Source: Spongospora subterranea f. sp. subterranea (lineage: Eukaryota > Endomyxa: Phytomyxea > Phytomyxea > Plasmodiophorida). Taken from it: a stretch of DNA of 64,000 nucleotides. The stretch covers positions 58,735-122,734 of the forward strand of contig JAUGWO010000169.1 in NCBI GenBank assembly GCA_049724395.1, given 5' to 3'. How positions within the stretch are numbered: position 1 is the first letter of the stretch; every line of letters begins with the position of its first letter. The position numbers and the translations under genes are program-made. Of this stretch, positions 23,575 to 39,393 are shown piece by piece. The notes below the pieces were generated by a model. It saw nothing but the letters and a program-made list of their open reading frames with translations. It ran no database searches and was not told where the DNA came from.

Positions 23575-24666
23575 TTAGTCGATGTCGATTTGGACCATGC
23601 CGTCGAAATCCATTCCACCTTCTTCCAGAGCTTCGTCATATCTCAAATCTTCTTCCTGTTCCAATGTGTTCACAGCGTTGGTGCTTGATAATCCCACAGG
23701 CACAGGCTTCAAAGGTCGCCTTTCATGTTCGAGCTCGATAGTGCTGTGGTCTCTAACTTCACTCGGCTTGGAAGAACGGTCGATGGTTAACAGGTATTGA
23801 CCGAATATGGTGATGGTGACCCCAGTTAAAAACAAGGCGACTTTAGCTGCGCCTAATCCCTGATATTCTTTGAAGAACAACATGCCGTTGGCGATTGAAA
23901 AAATACATGTTGACGATTGAGATATGGTGATAACATGAGTAGCCTGATATCTATCGAGACATTGATCCATACGCCTGAGCTGGAAGAACAAGCTGACCAA
24001 AATAAGACATCCCACGATCAGCATTATAACAGGATCGTCTAAGGACTTGAAATGGATGGCGTGACGACACATTAGCGATAGGATCCGGGCCAGCATCATC
24101 GTGATCGCAGAGATCATACCGGCGATCACTGACGAGAAGAAACGGGTGGAATCGGGGGATGATGAACGGTGAAGAAGATAGAGGAAGAAGATGAAGGAGG
24201 AGAGCAAATATAGAATCATATCAATATCAATAATACGGTGGACGATGAGGGATGACGGCATCATCGCATCATCATCATGAGACGATGAAAACACCAACAC
24301 CGATATCAGGTTACCGATGACAATGGCGATTGTGGCTCGCACCGATGCAGGGTTAGCCGGTTCCCCTAAAATAATTGGACCCAGGATCAAATTACTGATG
24401 ATGGTGATGGCGCCAAGGGGGGCGATCACACTCTGGGCGACATATCCTAAGGCAATATACTCGCATATAGACGCCGGTATAAGAAGCGCCAGACCAGATA
24501 TCCATAGCGTATTACAATATCGAGATTGGGGGCGGGATCTTGACGAATCGGGAAATCCGGCCCGTTTCACATGGGACAGTTTCTGTACCAAGAAACCTGA
24601 ACTGCAGAGTATGGAGGCGATAATCGATAAACCGACCCCGCTTAGGAACCCGATAGCGGCGACCAT
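23575..24666 (-). CDS. NIPA-type (DUF803) magnesium transporter-like membrane protein
   Basis: A single uninterrupted frame of 363 codons from the ATG at 24666, which is unusual beside the intron-rich neighbours. Around nine hydrophobic helices are visible. The N-terminus has IGFLSGVGLSIIASILCSSGFLVQKL, then NTLWISGLALLIPASICEYIALGY and the family core SVIAPLGAITIISNLILGPI followed by GEPANP, corresponding to the GE-x-N...APLGALSV...LGE block of NIPA proteins. The family moves Mg2+ (and relatives) across plasma or endosomal membranes. The C-terminal ~60 residues are hydrophilic and acidic (cytosolic tail). Ion specificity cannot be read from sequence. The RNFT-like gene follows 134 bp downstream on the same strand. 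Confidence 0.8.
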   Translation of the reverse strand: MVAAIGFLSGVGLSIIASILCSSGFLVQKLSHVKRAGFPDSSRSRPQSRYCNTLWISGLALLIPASICEYIALGYVAQSVIAPLGAITIISNLILGPIILGEPANPASVRATIAIVIGNLISVLVFSSSHDDDAMMPSSLIVHRIIDIDMILYLLSSFIFFLYLLHRSSSPDSTRFFSSVIAGMISAITMMLARILSLMCRHAIHFKSLDDPVIMLIVGCLILVSLFFQLRRMDQCLDRYQATHVITISQSSTCIFSIANGMLFFKEYQGLGAAKVALFLTGVTITIFGQYLLTIDRSSKPSEVRDHSTIELEHERRPLKPVPVGLSSTNAVNTLEQEEDLRYDEALEEGGMDFDGMVQIDID

Positions 24667-24829
24667 AATGACCAGGATTGGTTATACCCAATGGGTGATA
24701 ATAATGACAGATAGGTAAAACGGAACCAGAAGGATGGATAGCAGGTGATGGGTTATTCATGAAATAGGATCAATCCATAGTATTGTTCAGTGGTAGGACA
24801 GAGAAACGGGGTCAGAGAGGTGATAATGG

Positions 24830-25225
24830 AATGATAGAGGGCGCAGGGAGAGGGGGTCAGGGGTTATAATGGAATGGATGAGGGCGCAAGGGGATCGGCG
24901 GCCAAGGCGAACAGGGGTTAGAGCGGAAATGAGGAGGGCGCAGGAAGGTCGGAGCTAAACGTCGGCCCAAGGGGTCAGGGATTATAGCGGAATGGAGGGC
25001 ACAGGGGGAGGTCGGAGCCGGAATGTGGCCGAAGGGGGTCAGAGCGGTTAATAATGGAATGGAGAAGTGAGGAGAAGGGTGTGGGGTTATGGACCCAACA
25101 GAGGGTTGAACGGGACCTGACATGTACCGTATAGACTATACGGCCCGAGAAGGGTGGGGGGTTTATGGACCCAACAGACGGTTGAACGGGACCAGCCATG
25201 AACTGCATAGACAATATGGCCCCAC
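24830..25225. repeat. Degenerate G-rich tandem repeats
   Basis: This stretch is built of variants of a ~45-70 bp word with the pattern GGGGTCAGGG-TTATA-GGAATG. To the right is a ~77-bp direct duplication whose units begin GTTATGGACCCAACAG (near 25086) and TTTATGGACCCAACAG (near 25162). The plus strand is strongly G-rich. It lies upstream of the NIPA-like gene on its 5' side. No coding function; short open frames here are by-products of the repeat. Confidence 0.55.
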
Positions 25226-26131
25226 AGGATGGGCCATCTGTGGGCCCACTGTTACACTGTTTAGGGAACGAGGTAACATTGAAGGGAGAAGAGACTGACA
25301 GGGACACACGAGTATAGCTAATATACGGTCATCGTGCTGTTGCTGTTTTAGTCGGAGTTGTGGCGACGTTGTATGCAGATTTGAAACATGGTTCCATCAT
25401 AAACACGACTCCTACCTTGAAGTTAACGACGATTCCGATTATACGAAGCCCAAGTTTATCATTGATAATTATTGATGGACTAACTCAGGATTCAATGATC
25501 GATACGCAGCAACTATCGATACATAGTTGCAGTGCCCAAGTTTGTTTTCTCAGGTGGACATCGAAAAGCAAATCAACAGGTGAATTCTTATGTTTGTAAA
25601 AATAGCTTTGATCAACACCTCATGATGCCCTCATCATCAATCCCCACGAATCCGATCTCAGTTCGAAACAAATAAATAAAAAACCCGCTTTGTTCCTAAA
25701 AAAAAAATACAACAAGCCGGACCTTGAATAAATCGTATGGGCTGTATGGGCATTGTGTTATCGGTTGTGTTCTGTTCAGGGTAGCGTCTTGGTCGAATAT
25801 TGTCCGATTCTCCGAGCATGTTTGGCGTCAGGTAGCGCGGCCTCCGGGTTACAATCCCAATCGACTCCCGTTCGTGACTGGAGCTAAGGCGGGCGCGTCC
25901 CCTTCTCTTCATTTGTTGATTGTGTGTGTACACACGTCACGATCATCTTCACCTGATCATTGGGGAACTGTACTGTATATCGAGGGTACGGAGACGCGCC
26001 TGAGCCCATTACGGCTGATCGCCCTTCCTAACTATTTGTCAATCGCAGTTTTTCTATCTTCGAACCCATTATATAGAAGTAATATCAACGTTTAATCGCC
26101 CGTTGATCGTCGTTGCTTTTTATGTCCAATC
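25226..26131. other. Intergenic region upstream of CHD1
   Basis: A 0.9-kb stretch with no recognisable gene. It should include the CHD1 promoter. A short A-run lies near 25700. The plus-strand frame 25724-26095 has no ATG-led conserved content and is considered spurious. Confidence 0.35.
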
Positions 26132-31371
<5,240 letters not shown>

Positions 31372-31428
31372 ATTCACATTGTTCAACCATAAATTATTAA
31401 TCAATCGTATCATATCACCTCCGCTTTG

Positions 31429-32131
31429 TCAATGTTTATTCAATTGCTGGCGCTGGGCTTTAAACCTAGATACTTTCCTAGACTGCGGAGGCGCTGGCAC
31501 TTGACTTGAAATCACTTTCGGTTTACGGTCGAAAAATCCATGCAACTGCGGTTTCTGGGTGTTGACCTCTGCCTCTTTCCTTTCCAGAGCATCATTACCA
31601 ATTCTTTGCCAGAAATCTTCAAATGGTTCGTGGGTGTTCGTGCCAGTATTCCGCTGAACCGGGACTGGCGACCCGAAATTTGTGTTAACCTCTTCCTCGT
31701 CGTATGCTTCCCGAATATCCACGGTTTGATCTTCTAGATCAGGAACCAGAATCGCTTTTCGCGCTTGTAGAGATTCTACTCGACGCTCAACTAGTTGCCT
31801 GGCGCCCTTATTGGTTTTATCTATAAATGTCTAGAACAGGAAATCGTAAGAATCATGCAAATATAGTATATAATCTCAACCTGATCACCTATTAGCGCTA
31901 AAATGCTGTTCGTATCCCGCAATTCTAATCAGAAACAGCTGTCATGAGGCAGAAGATGATCCCGAGATCATGCACATACCACCCATTGTGAAGGCGACAT
32001 CGCAAACAGGAACAGCAATCTCATGACATGGACGCTCAATTATCCGAGCGAGGTCATCATCAAGCGTTTTCAGCTGGACCAATTGCCGATCGATCACCCT
32101 GATTTGTCTGCACGCTTCATGAACTATGGCG
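31429..32131 (-). CDS. URI1: URI-like prefoldin (RPB5-interacting) protein, start uncertain
   Basis: Three linked exons give a prefoldin-alpha helix/hairpin (EACRQIRVIDRQLVQLK...HEIAVPVCDVAFTMGG), then ELRDTNSILALIGDQ, then TFIDKTNKGARQLVERRVESLQ, an acidic linker, and the C-terminus KVSRFKAQRQQLNKH. The VSRFKxxR end resembles the URI box of URI1/Bud27, scaffold of the R2TP/prefoldin-like complex that helps assemble RNA polymerases. Introns of ~50-55 nt keep frame. The first exon and start codon were not found with certainty: an in-frame ATG lies at 32385-32387 but falls inside the left arm of an inverted-repeat element. The stop of CHD1 (opposite strand) is 58 bp away. Confidence 0.62.
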
Positions 32132-32360
32132 CTAATGGGTCAACAACGGTCAGATGACGCCAGGGAACCTGCCAACAACAATCGCCTCATACGTACAGGT
32201 TAGGATTCACCTGGATTTGGCTCATGATCAAATGCGGACGTGACGCTAGCAAGGAGTCGACCACAATTTTTTCTGCCGCCAGCTGCCAACTGAAACCAAT
32301 GGTCCATCCACGTGCCCGTGGCGCTAACTGTAGCGCCACACACTGAGCATTGATCGTCAG

Positions 32361-32793
32361 ATATCTGTCATGAACCGTACTTGACATGGTTCATGCCTCA
32401 TTAGATATATTCAATAAACGACTCAAGCGTATCGTCCCAACTGGGCAAACGCTCAGTTCGGACAACGTCTAATTACCTGAAAGATCACTTGTTCATCTTA
32501 TCCTAACAGTTTGTCCGAACCCCCGAAATCTTAGTCTAATCTCGCAAACAGCATCCTTAAGCCTCACCTATTACGTCTCTACATCTCGCCTATCTTCTTT
32601 AAACTCTCACCTATTATGTCGAGCGGAAGGCGATATCGGACAAACTGTCAGGATAAGATGAACAAGTGATGCTTAGGCAACTAGACGGTTGTCCGAACTG
32701 AGCATTTGCCCAACTTGGGCGGTACGCTTGAGTCCTTAATTGAATATATCTAACGAGGCATGAACCATATCAAGAAAGGTTCAGGACAATATC
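32361..32793. mobile_element. MITE-like palindromic element (~433 bp)
   Basis: Two long imperfect inverted arms, roughly 32361-32519 and 32636-32793, flank a ~115-bp loop. Matching landmarks in the two arms are CATGGTTCATGCCTC versus GAGGCATGAACCATA, and CTTGTTCATCTTATCC versus GGATAAGATGAACAAG. Arms diverge by perhaps 10-15 percent by eye. There is no coding capacity, so this looks like a non-autonomous DNA transposon (MITE) or foldback element. The superfamily is not clear because no target duplication could be fixed. It sits between the 3' end of a small hypothetical gene and the 5' region of the URI-like gene. Confidence 0.65.
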
Positions 32794-32815
32794 GGCTTTT
32801 TTCATTCCAAATCCT

Positions 32816-33357
32816 TCATTGCTGTTTTAATGCTGGAGGCACTGAAGGTCGAATACGATATGTTTGCAGGCGTTTGATTGAATCTGTGATATCCTTTACA
32901 GATATCTGTTGATTGTTGATCGACGTCATATCCTACATAAAAGCATAAAACTGAAAAACTAGGGGGAAATGGGTGTACTGAACCTTGATAACCCTTTCAA
33001 AACTGTCACTGGTTCTAGATATCGCCAAGTAATGACCATAATCGATTCGAAACGGTACCAGCTCTGTGTAAGCTTCTATACTTGAGTGGTTCTGCATCAG
33101 GTTCCGCTGCCAGTAAGAACAATCCCCGATCGTGCTCGGATAATTTCCTCTCATACACAGAGCTGATACCGCTTTGAATCGACTATGGTCATTCGGATTG
33201 TAACTTGACGATCTTCAGTCGCCAAATACCACTATTATATCTCCGTTCGCTGTGTTCGTTTGAGACCTGAGGGCGAGAAAATAAGTATCATTTCGGTGTG
33301 TCGTCTTAAAGCTCCTTAATTGCTTTCTGAATAGTCAACCGGATTCTGTCCATTCAT
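32816..33357 (-). CDS. Small hypothetical protein (tentative gene model)
   Basis: A plausible minus-strand gene begins with the ATG at 33357 (MNGQNP), followed by a ~72-nt intron to an acceptor before VSNEHSERRYN. A later exon reads SRFKAVSALCMRGNYPS...FERVIK and, across an intron, DMTSINNQQISVKDITDSIKRLQTYRI...PPALKQQ to a stop at 32816. A second frame through the middle exon is also open, so the splice path is not settled. I do not recognise the product. The stop lies about 20 bp beyond the MITE end. Confidence 0.35.
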
Positions 33358-33652
33358 GGTATTGTAGAGATCATAACAAGAGAGTTACAACAAGTTTTCC
33401 TTGAACGTGATACTTGAGACGATTCTTGAGCACAGCTGGTTAACTGTGATATTCACGAGTAATCTAATCCAAGGACATATACATCTTGTTCGTCCAAGGC
33501 GATGGTAATCTCTTGGATCGTACCCAAATTACGCCGCAATATCCAATGTTGTCAGCGGTTGACCATGAATTGAAATTTCGTGAAAACGGCCAATTATGAC
33601 TCGATATTTGATGTGTATTAAAGTGTGATGACAATAAAATTGGTGAAAACAA

Positions 33653-34090
33653 TTAAAGACGGCGACCACGGCGACCACCTTTAGCCCGAGTGCTGTCTGT
33701 TGGGATAGGGGTGACGTCCTCTAGACGGCCGATCTTCATGCCATTACGGGCGAGGGCTCGCAGGGCGCTCTGGGCGCCAGGGCCGGGGGTCTTGGTCCGG
33801 TTCCCGCCGGTCGCCCGCAGCTTGATGTGCAGAGCCGTGATACCGCGTTCCTTGCACTTGGCGGCGACATCCTGGGCGGCCAACATGGCGGCATAGGGTG
33901 ATGATTCATCACGATCGGCCTTGACCTTCATTCCTCCGGTAATTCGGCTGATCGTTTCCTTTCCGGACAGATCAGTGACGTGGACGAATGTGTCGTTGAA
34001 CGAGGCGTAGATGTGGGCGATGCCGAACACGTGCTCGCCTTCGCGAACCGTTGGCCCATAGTAGACGGGCTCCTCATCCTTCTTCGACAT
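33653..34090 (-). CDS. RPS14: 40S ribosomal protein uS11 (RPS14)
   Basis: Intronless 145-codon frame from the ATG at 34090. The sequence shows the complete uS11 signature: [99 protein letters not shown] and the basic C-terminus KGGRRGRRL. It is a small-subunit platform protein that contacts the 3' end of 18S rRNA and is needed for late 40S maturation. Length is normal for the family. It is divergently arranged with TMA7, about 580 bp apart, giving a translation-linked pair. Confidence 0.97.
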   Translation of the reverse strand: MSKKDEEPVYYGPTVREGEHVFGIAHIYASFNDTFVHVTDLSGKETISRITGGMKVKADRDESSPYAAMLAAQDVAAKCKERGITALHIKLRATGGNRTKTPGPGAQSALRALARNGMKIGRLEDVTPIPTDSTRAKGGRRGRRL

Positions 34091-34499
34091 GACGCAACAA
34101 GCACAAGTGATATGACCAGGAGGGAGCCTGGCAATACGGAGTCCGCCACGGACATTGAATATTAATACCGCTCATATATAGTCGAGCGAGATAAAGGGCA
34201 GAATCGGATCGTTGACCAGATGCGATTCAGCGATCAATATCGTTTATTTCCTGCGTTGGGAACATGAATCTAATTGAGTTAACTGTATTTTCCCAACCAT
34301 GAATAATACTGAGTGGATTTGAGGAGGATCGCCGTCATTATCTTCATATCAGACGATTGTTGTTGTCAGCGATGAATCGGTGGGGTGATTATCGACCGTT
34401 GTGCATGGTTATCGCACAGCCCACCGTACTGGAATTGGTTGATGCGGTGTGTGGAATGGTCATGGGACTATAGTCGCTGGGTTGAGCTGTGTAACAAAC

Positions 34500-34625
34500 G
34501 GGCTGCGCTAGTCATTGGGCGGCCTTTGATCAACCACAGATGACCAGGGCTGCGCTAGTCGAGGATATTCCTGGTGCGGCCTTTGATCTACCACAGTCTG
34601 GAGATCACAAGGGCTGCGCGACCCG
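34500..34625. repeat. Direct repeats upstream of TMA7
   Basis: GGGCTGCGC recurs three times (about 34500, 34548 and 34610). The first two are followed by TAGTC and then, after a short gap, by GCGGCCTTTGATC, A or T, ACCACAG. The unit is ~50-63 bp. The repeats lie between the divergent uS11 and TMA7 genes, 45-170 bp upstream of the TMA7 start. They may be promoter elements or a small decayed tandem repeat. Confidence 0.5.
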
Positions 34626-34669
34626 TTAATTTGGATATTTGGGGGAGAGAGGTCATCCTTAGAGCGATA

Positions 34670-34893
34670 ATGTCAGGGAAAGCAGGTCATTATTATAACC
34701 ATATCGGCCATTGGGGCAATGCATCACTAACCATTCATGTTCAGGAGGCAAGAAAAAACCATTGAAACAAGCCAAAGCTCAAGGGAAGGAATACACGGAA
34801 GAAGATAGCGCCTTTCTCAAACAAAAGCAAGCTGAAGCCGCCGCATTGAAAAAAGCCAAGGCCGACATGTTGGCAAAAGGCAAGAAAAAATAA
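34670..34893 (+). CDS. TMA7: Translation machinery-associated protein TMA7
   Basis: Two exons, 34670-34685 and 34745-34893, are joined by removing a 59-nt intron, giving a 54-residue protein starting MSGKAGGKKKPLKQAKAQGK. This matches the invariant TMA7/CCDC72 opening (MSG..GGKKKPLKQ), followed by the family's acidic EYTEEDSAFLKQKQ and a Lys/Ala-rich helix ending in KGKKK. The first coding exon is only 16 nt and would be missed without the protein family in mind. The protein associates with ribosomes; its role is poorly understood. It is slightly shorter than human TMA7 (64 residues), lacking the Gly-rich tail. Confidence 0.93.
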
Positions 34894-35163
34894 ACTATAG
34901 CGCTGATCGATGTGGAATCTCTCCGATGAAAACCTAGATCCAGCGAGAAGTTTCTTAGAGCGACCAGATAATATTCACAATCACTCTGATCTTGGCGCAT
35001 TCAATCGCCAACATCACTCACTAATTATAGTCGATAAGGCCATGGCCACCAGCCCCCGTCCCCAAGTACGGCCATTATCTATTGGTCTGGGCCCAAGTCC
35101 ATGGCGCTAGGATCAGAGGAGCGGTGATCAGGCGCCCCGTCAACACCAATATCGGTCCGGGTC

Positions 35164-36672
35164 ATGGCGCTGGAATCGCATCGGTCCCTGATCGATCTGG
35201 CCCTGGAGAATGCCGATCTGGTCCAGATCCGACGGTTATCGATCTTGGGTTATATCGATAGCCCAACTAGACAGAGGGTCTGGTCATTCCTGTACTGGCT
35301 CTGGCCCAAGGGTCGCAATCCGCCTTTAACCTGATTGGCGTATTCAGATTGGGTATTGACGAGGAGGGAGGTGAAGAGGATGGCGAAAGATATAGGGGTG
35401 AATCACACCCTAATATGGATACGGTGGCGAAAGATGTCGCCAGATCATTATGTAATTACGATATCTGTCAGGAATGGACTCAATCTCGCCTGTAAATACC
35501 GCACGATGTGTCACCGGTTCTATAGAGGTATTGATTGAATGTGGATAGGGAATGTGAACGGGGTAAACTATCGTGGATGATCAACACGATCATGTGTCGC
35601 CATAGTGGATATCTGCACTATATCCAAGGATATCACGATGTATGTGCTGTATTCCTTATAGTATGTGATTATCAAGAGAAAATGGCGATCAAACTCTGCG
35701 AGAAGGTCTCACAGCTCCATCTCAGGTCAATGGGTTTCGAACCGCAATCAGCCGCCAAATCTGACCCACCTCGCTAAATGGTCATTATGTTTAGGGAGAT
35801 TCTTCGTCCCAATCTTGACGTTGTTATCGAAGTGTTGAACATGTTGTTCCCCTTATTATCCAGCGCTGATCCCCAATTAGCAAAGTTCCTCGCACGAGCT
35901 AATGCCCAATCATTCTTCGCATTGAGCTGGGTTTTAACATGGTTCAGCCACACATTAGAGAAGTTTGACGATGTTGCCCGTATATTCGATTTCCTTCTGG
36001 CATCTCATCCCTGTATGCCACTATATATTGCTGCAGCGGTTAGCTCATACCATTGACTTAATTCCCCACCCAACCAGCCAGTGATTGTGCTCAAACAGTT
36101 TGTACAAGACCATCGTGACGGTCTATTCCAAGTTGAATGCGATATGCCAATGATTCACCATTATTTCCAGACACACACCACCGTACTGGCCGATTATCGC
36201 CCACATATTTCTATCATCTTATCGTCTTAGGTCGATCTTCAGCGACTACTCCCGAACGCCATGAAGCTTTTCAAGAGTTATCCAGTTGGTGCACTCAAAA
36301 TTGTCGCCAATCCGTACTCACCAATTACAGCCAACAAGTCTGTTCCGCCGTTGCCAACCCAAATTCCCTCTTGAGTACGTTCTCCAATAGAATCAACCCG
36401 ATATGTTCCTCAAATTACATGTTCAGCTCGGTGCTGCCGTCTCCAGATATATTCGCGTTGTATCGAGGGAAATACCGGCCCCGTCCAGATTCATTGCCAA
36501 TTGGCTACCATATATTTCCAAGGTAGGTTTAGACCCCTTATCGCCATTCCGTATTCTTATATCGATTACAGTCTTATCAGGGTGAACGCGTTGCCCATCA
36601 CCACTATTATCGCCATCGGCATCATTATATGGGCGATAACTCTACAGATATCTTATAAATTCTTCGCTTAAT
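35164..36672 (+). CDS. TBC1D20: TBC1D20/Gyp8-like RabGAP with C-terminal membrane anchor
   Basis: Rab1-type GTPase-activating protein of the ER. Start is the ATG at 35164 (MALESHRSLIDLALENADLVQIRRLSILGYID). The TBC domain follows in several exons: SPTRQRVWSFLY, a NVDRECER segment in the arginine-finger region, the glutamine-finger motif YIQGYHDVCAVFLI, then LRPNLDVVIEVLNMLFPLL, AQSFFALSWVLTWFSHTLEKFDD and FDFLLASHPCMPLYIAAA, which match TBC1D20 blocks ALSWxxTWFGH and ACHPLMPIY. After a small intron the C-terminus ends in a hydrophobic tail (NALPITTIIAIGIIIWAITLQ) 7-8 residues before the stop at 36672, a tail anchor as in TBC1D20. Introns are short. The downstream neighbour is a retroelement fossil. 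Confidence 0.85.
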
Positions 36673-36929
36673 CCCAACTCATTCTGTTTCTACGATTTTA
36701 CCATCAACTACCGTATTATTCATCTCCGAACAGCGATTCCAGCACAGGTTTTTGGAAAGTGTCGATTTGCTAATCATAGTATTCCGTCGACTGCCAGGAC
36801 AGTTTTGAACTGATGGATCAAAACTCTTCAAAGTTGTGGACGTGACAGGACAGTCTTGAACTGATGGACCAAAACTCTTCAAGGTTGTGGATGACTCGGA
36901 GAGAGTTGATGTTGGCAATATACGACGTT

Positions 36930-37560
36930 GTCGGACGGTACGGTTAACTGTTTGTCATGGAGTATGTTCATGACAGAGATGATGACGGTTCCCAAGTTCG
37001 GTCAAAAACGTCATAACCTTTCCAATCAACAAAATATTGGTGTTGACCAGGAACGAAACGAGAAGCAATGATATCCTGAACCTCATAGAGAGGTTGTTGG
37101 CTATCGTCAAAGGTAAATGCATGTGGCTTACATTGTTTTCGTCCATTTAACGTGTTCTCCTCGTAATTGGGTTCTAATGGATGTGCAACTTGGTATTCCT
37201 TGGAAGATCCAGTTCATATGCAACAGGATTAATAATACGAACGATGGAGAACGGTCCTAATCTCTTTTCCGAAACCTTATCGCACGGTCGTTTTAATGGG
37301 ATAGAATCTCGAATCAGCCATACTTTGTCACCAACAGCGTAATTTGGGTGTTGGCGGCGCTTCAATCAGCGAATCGCTTCATTGTGCCAACAGGTTCACG
37401 CAGTGTCACTTGTAGATGTTTTTGGACATCATGAGCCAACAACCTGTTTGTGAGGTTCAGGACATCATTGCGTTCTCGTCTCGTTCGTGGGTCAACACCA
37501 GTATTTTGTTGATTGGAAAGGTTATTGGCGACATCAACCCTCTAGGTGACAGGGCCCGAC
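36930..37560. mobile_element. Chromovirus (Ty3/gypsy) fossil, 3' end fragment
   Basis: Minus-strand sequence at about 36960-37370 carries the C-terminal integrase region followed by a chromodomain, the hallmark of Ty3/gypsy chromoviruses. Part of the chromodomain region is present again in opposite orientation at about 37435-37540. Only this distal part of the element is visible, with no LTR pair and no gag, protease or reverse transcriptase. It is broken with several defects and is a short, clearly non-functional relic. The two copies are still readily alignable, so the inverted duplication is not very old. Confidence 0.65.
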
Positions 37561-37569
37561 GGTCGCACA

Positions 37570-38500
37570 GAACGCCATCTCCAGCGTTCAGACTGTGTAC
37601 GAATATCGAAGCCTCACATTTATTTTCACACCCTCAATCCGACGACCTCAAATAAGACGTTCGTGCCGTAAGGTCGTTGGCCAAACTTGGTCAAGGTCAT
37701 CCCACACAATGCTGTTACGAATGACGTCGTCCGTAATCCCTAGGGAGTTGTTTGTGAATGAAGGGGGATCATGTTTTTCAAAATCCGTTTGCATTCTGGC
37801 TAACAGCACAATCCAGTACGCGAGGTGCTTTACTTGATATTCACTTCGACCATCGATGGGTGTTGTCCGGGTGCAGACGTGACTTACTGCCTTGAGAGCT
37901 TCAATTCGCAACTCGTTGCATGGGCAACCGATACGATCCATCCATGTGACAGTTTTGTGATTCCCAAGATCAAAGACTCGTGGACATCTATGTGGGAAGA
38001 GAACAAATTGCAGGCCTTCAAGGACGGTGAATGGGTTGATGTGTCTGGCGCTATCGAAAATCCTGGAACACCTTTTTGCCTAAAGCTTGCGGCCGAATCC
38101 GCCAAACGCGTGAATTCGATGAAGGACTCGAACGATTTTGTGTATGCGCGTAAAGCCATGATCCGCTGTGGATTATCGTTGGATGTGTCGGGCCGAGTGG
38201 CCCGTCAAGCCCCGAACTCCAGGCGATTGTAGCCAATCATCAGGATCACTTCAACGGGGCAAAAGTTCCCCTATTTTTCGCGTCGCTGAACAGTGAGAGA
38301 CAAAGAGCAATTGCTACACAAAGTCTTTCTGACGATTCGAACTCTTCCCAACGGGGACGTTGCCTCTCACATAACCCGTTTATAAATCTGACCAAGCACA
38401 TCGTACCGTCGACCTACACACTATTCAAGAGGATAATGTGCCACCTTCAATTAAATGAGCGTGGTACACACAACTTATAGTAGGCAGGTGCTGCCAGGGT
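37570..38500. other. Unassigned sequence with open frames on both strands
   Basis: An open plus-strand frame (37825-38232) has a stretch reading FVIPKIKDSWTSMWEENKLQ and continues to a basic end; a minus-strand frame (37648-37941) overlaps it. Neither shows a motif I recognise, and neither has convincing splice-linked neighbours. Position next to a retroelement relic suggests transposon-derived sequence, but a lineage-specific host gene is possible. Confidence 0.3.
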
Positions 38501-38761
38501 GGTCCTGAATGGGTGTGCATCCCAATAATTACGGAAACCTATGTAGGGTTTTTATCTTTGAATAGTCCAAGGCACAACAACCTCAAACACAGATGGGCAA
38601 TACCGTCTTGATCTGACGTCAAAACGTCAATGATCAACCAACAAATGGTCCAGGGGGTGCGCGGCCTCCATATGAAACGCGGCCTGTTTTCATGACAGAG
38701 ACGGGGGAGGTTGCGCAACAGTGACGGCGTCTCATATTGTAAATCATTGTGTTTATCAATA

Positions 38762-39087
38762 ATGGGGGCTGCCACAACCGATATTGAACAGGCAAGACAA
38801 GCTCTGCAAGGTAGATCTGCACCAAATCCAATTTCCGTCGTTCGTGTCATGCCATTGGTTTTTTATTGGTATTGTTGAACCTTTACTCTGTTGAAATATT
38901 GACAAAGATTGCTAACTGTTTCGTTGTAGTTCTACACGAGATCTCGACAATCTTGAATACGGGACTGGATAGCGAGACGCTTGCTACTTTGGTTAGCTTG
39001 TGTGAGGCTGGGGTTAATCCTGAAGCTCTTGCCATTGTTGTTCGTGAACTAAGGCGGGAAAAACCAGAAGGAATTACATCTGTCTAA
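38762..39087 (+). CDS. MZT1: MOZART1 (mitotic-spindle organizing protein 1)
   Basis: Two exons, 38762-38810 and 38930-39087, are separated by a 119-nt intron (long for this window). They encode 68 residues: [16 protein letters not shown], then [20 protein letters not shown] and [20 protein letters not shown]. The block ISxILNTGLDxETL...LCExGxNPEALA is the MZT1 signature. The protein binds N-termini of gamma-tubulin complex proteins and recruits gamma-TuRC to microtubule-organising centres. Length matches the family (70-80 residues). The epsilon-COP gene follows on the same strand about 300 bp later. Confidence 0.95.
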
Positions 39088-39393
39088 TCGGCTACATACT
39101 GCTGTCTCTCCAATACCATACCCATACGTTCTAATCTGCTTTATTTATATAATACACACCACAACGTTCTTCAATCCAACTTCAAATTCACACTGAGAAA
39201 CCGCTGATAATCGAAGGTCACGGCCTCTCTAAGGAGGGCCTCCCATGTTTACAGGTAAGGCAACCACTGACAGACAGTGGTGCAGGATGTACACGTTGGT
39301 GTATGATTCTGGTCGGCACCAGTCGGTAGGACAAGTTGGGCGACCCCCGTTCATCTATCTCATATTGATATCGTGTCCATCAAACAGCCTTTG

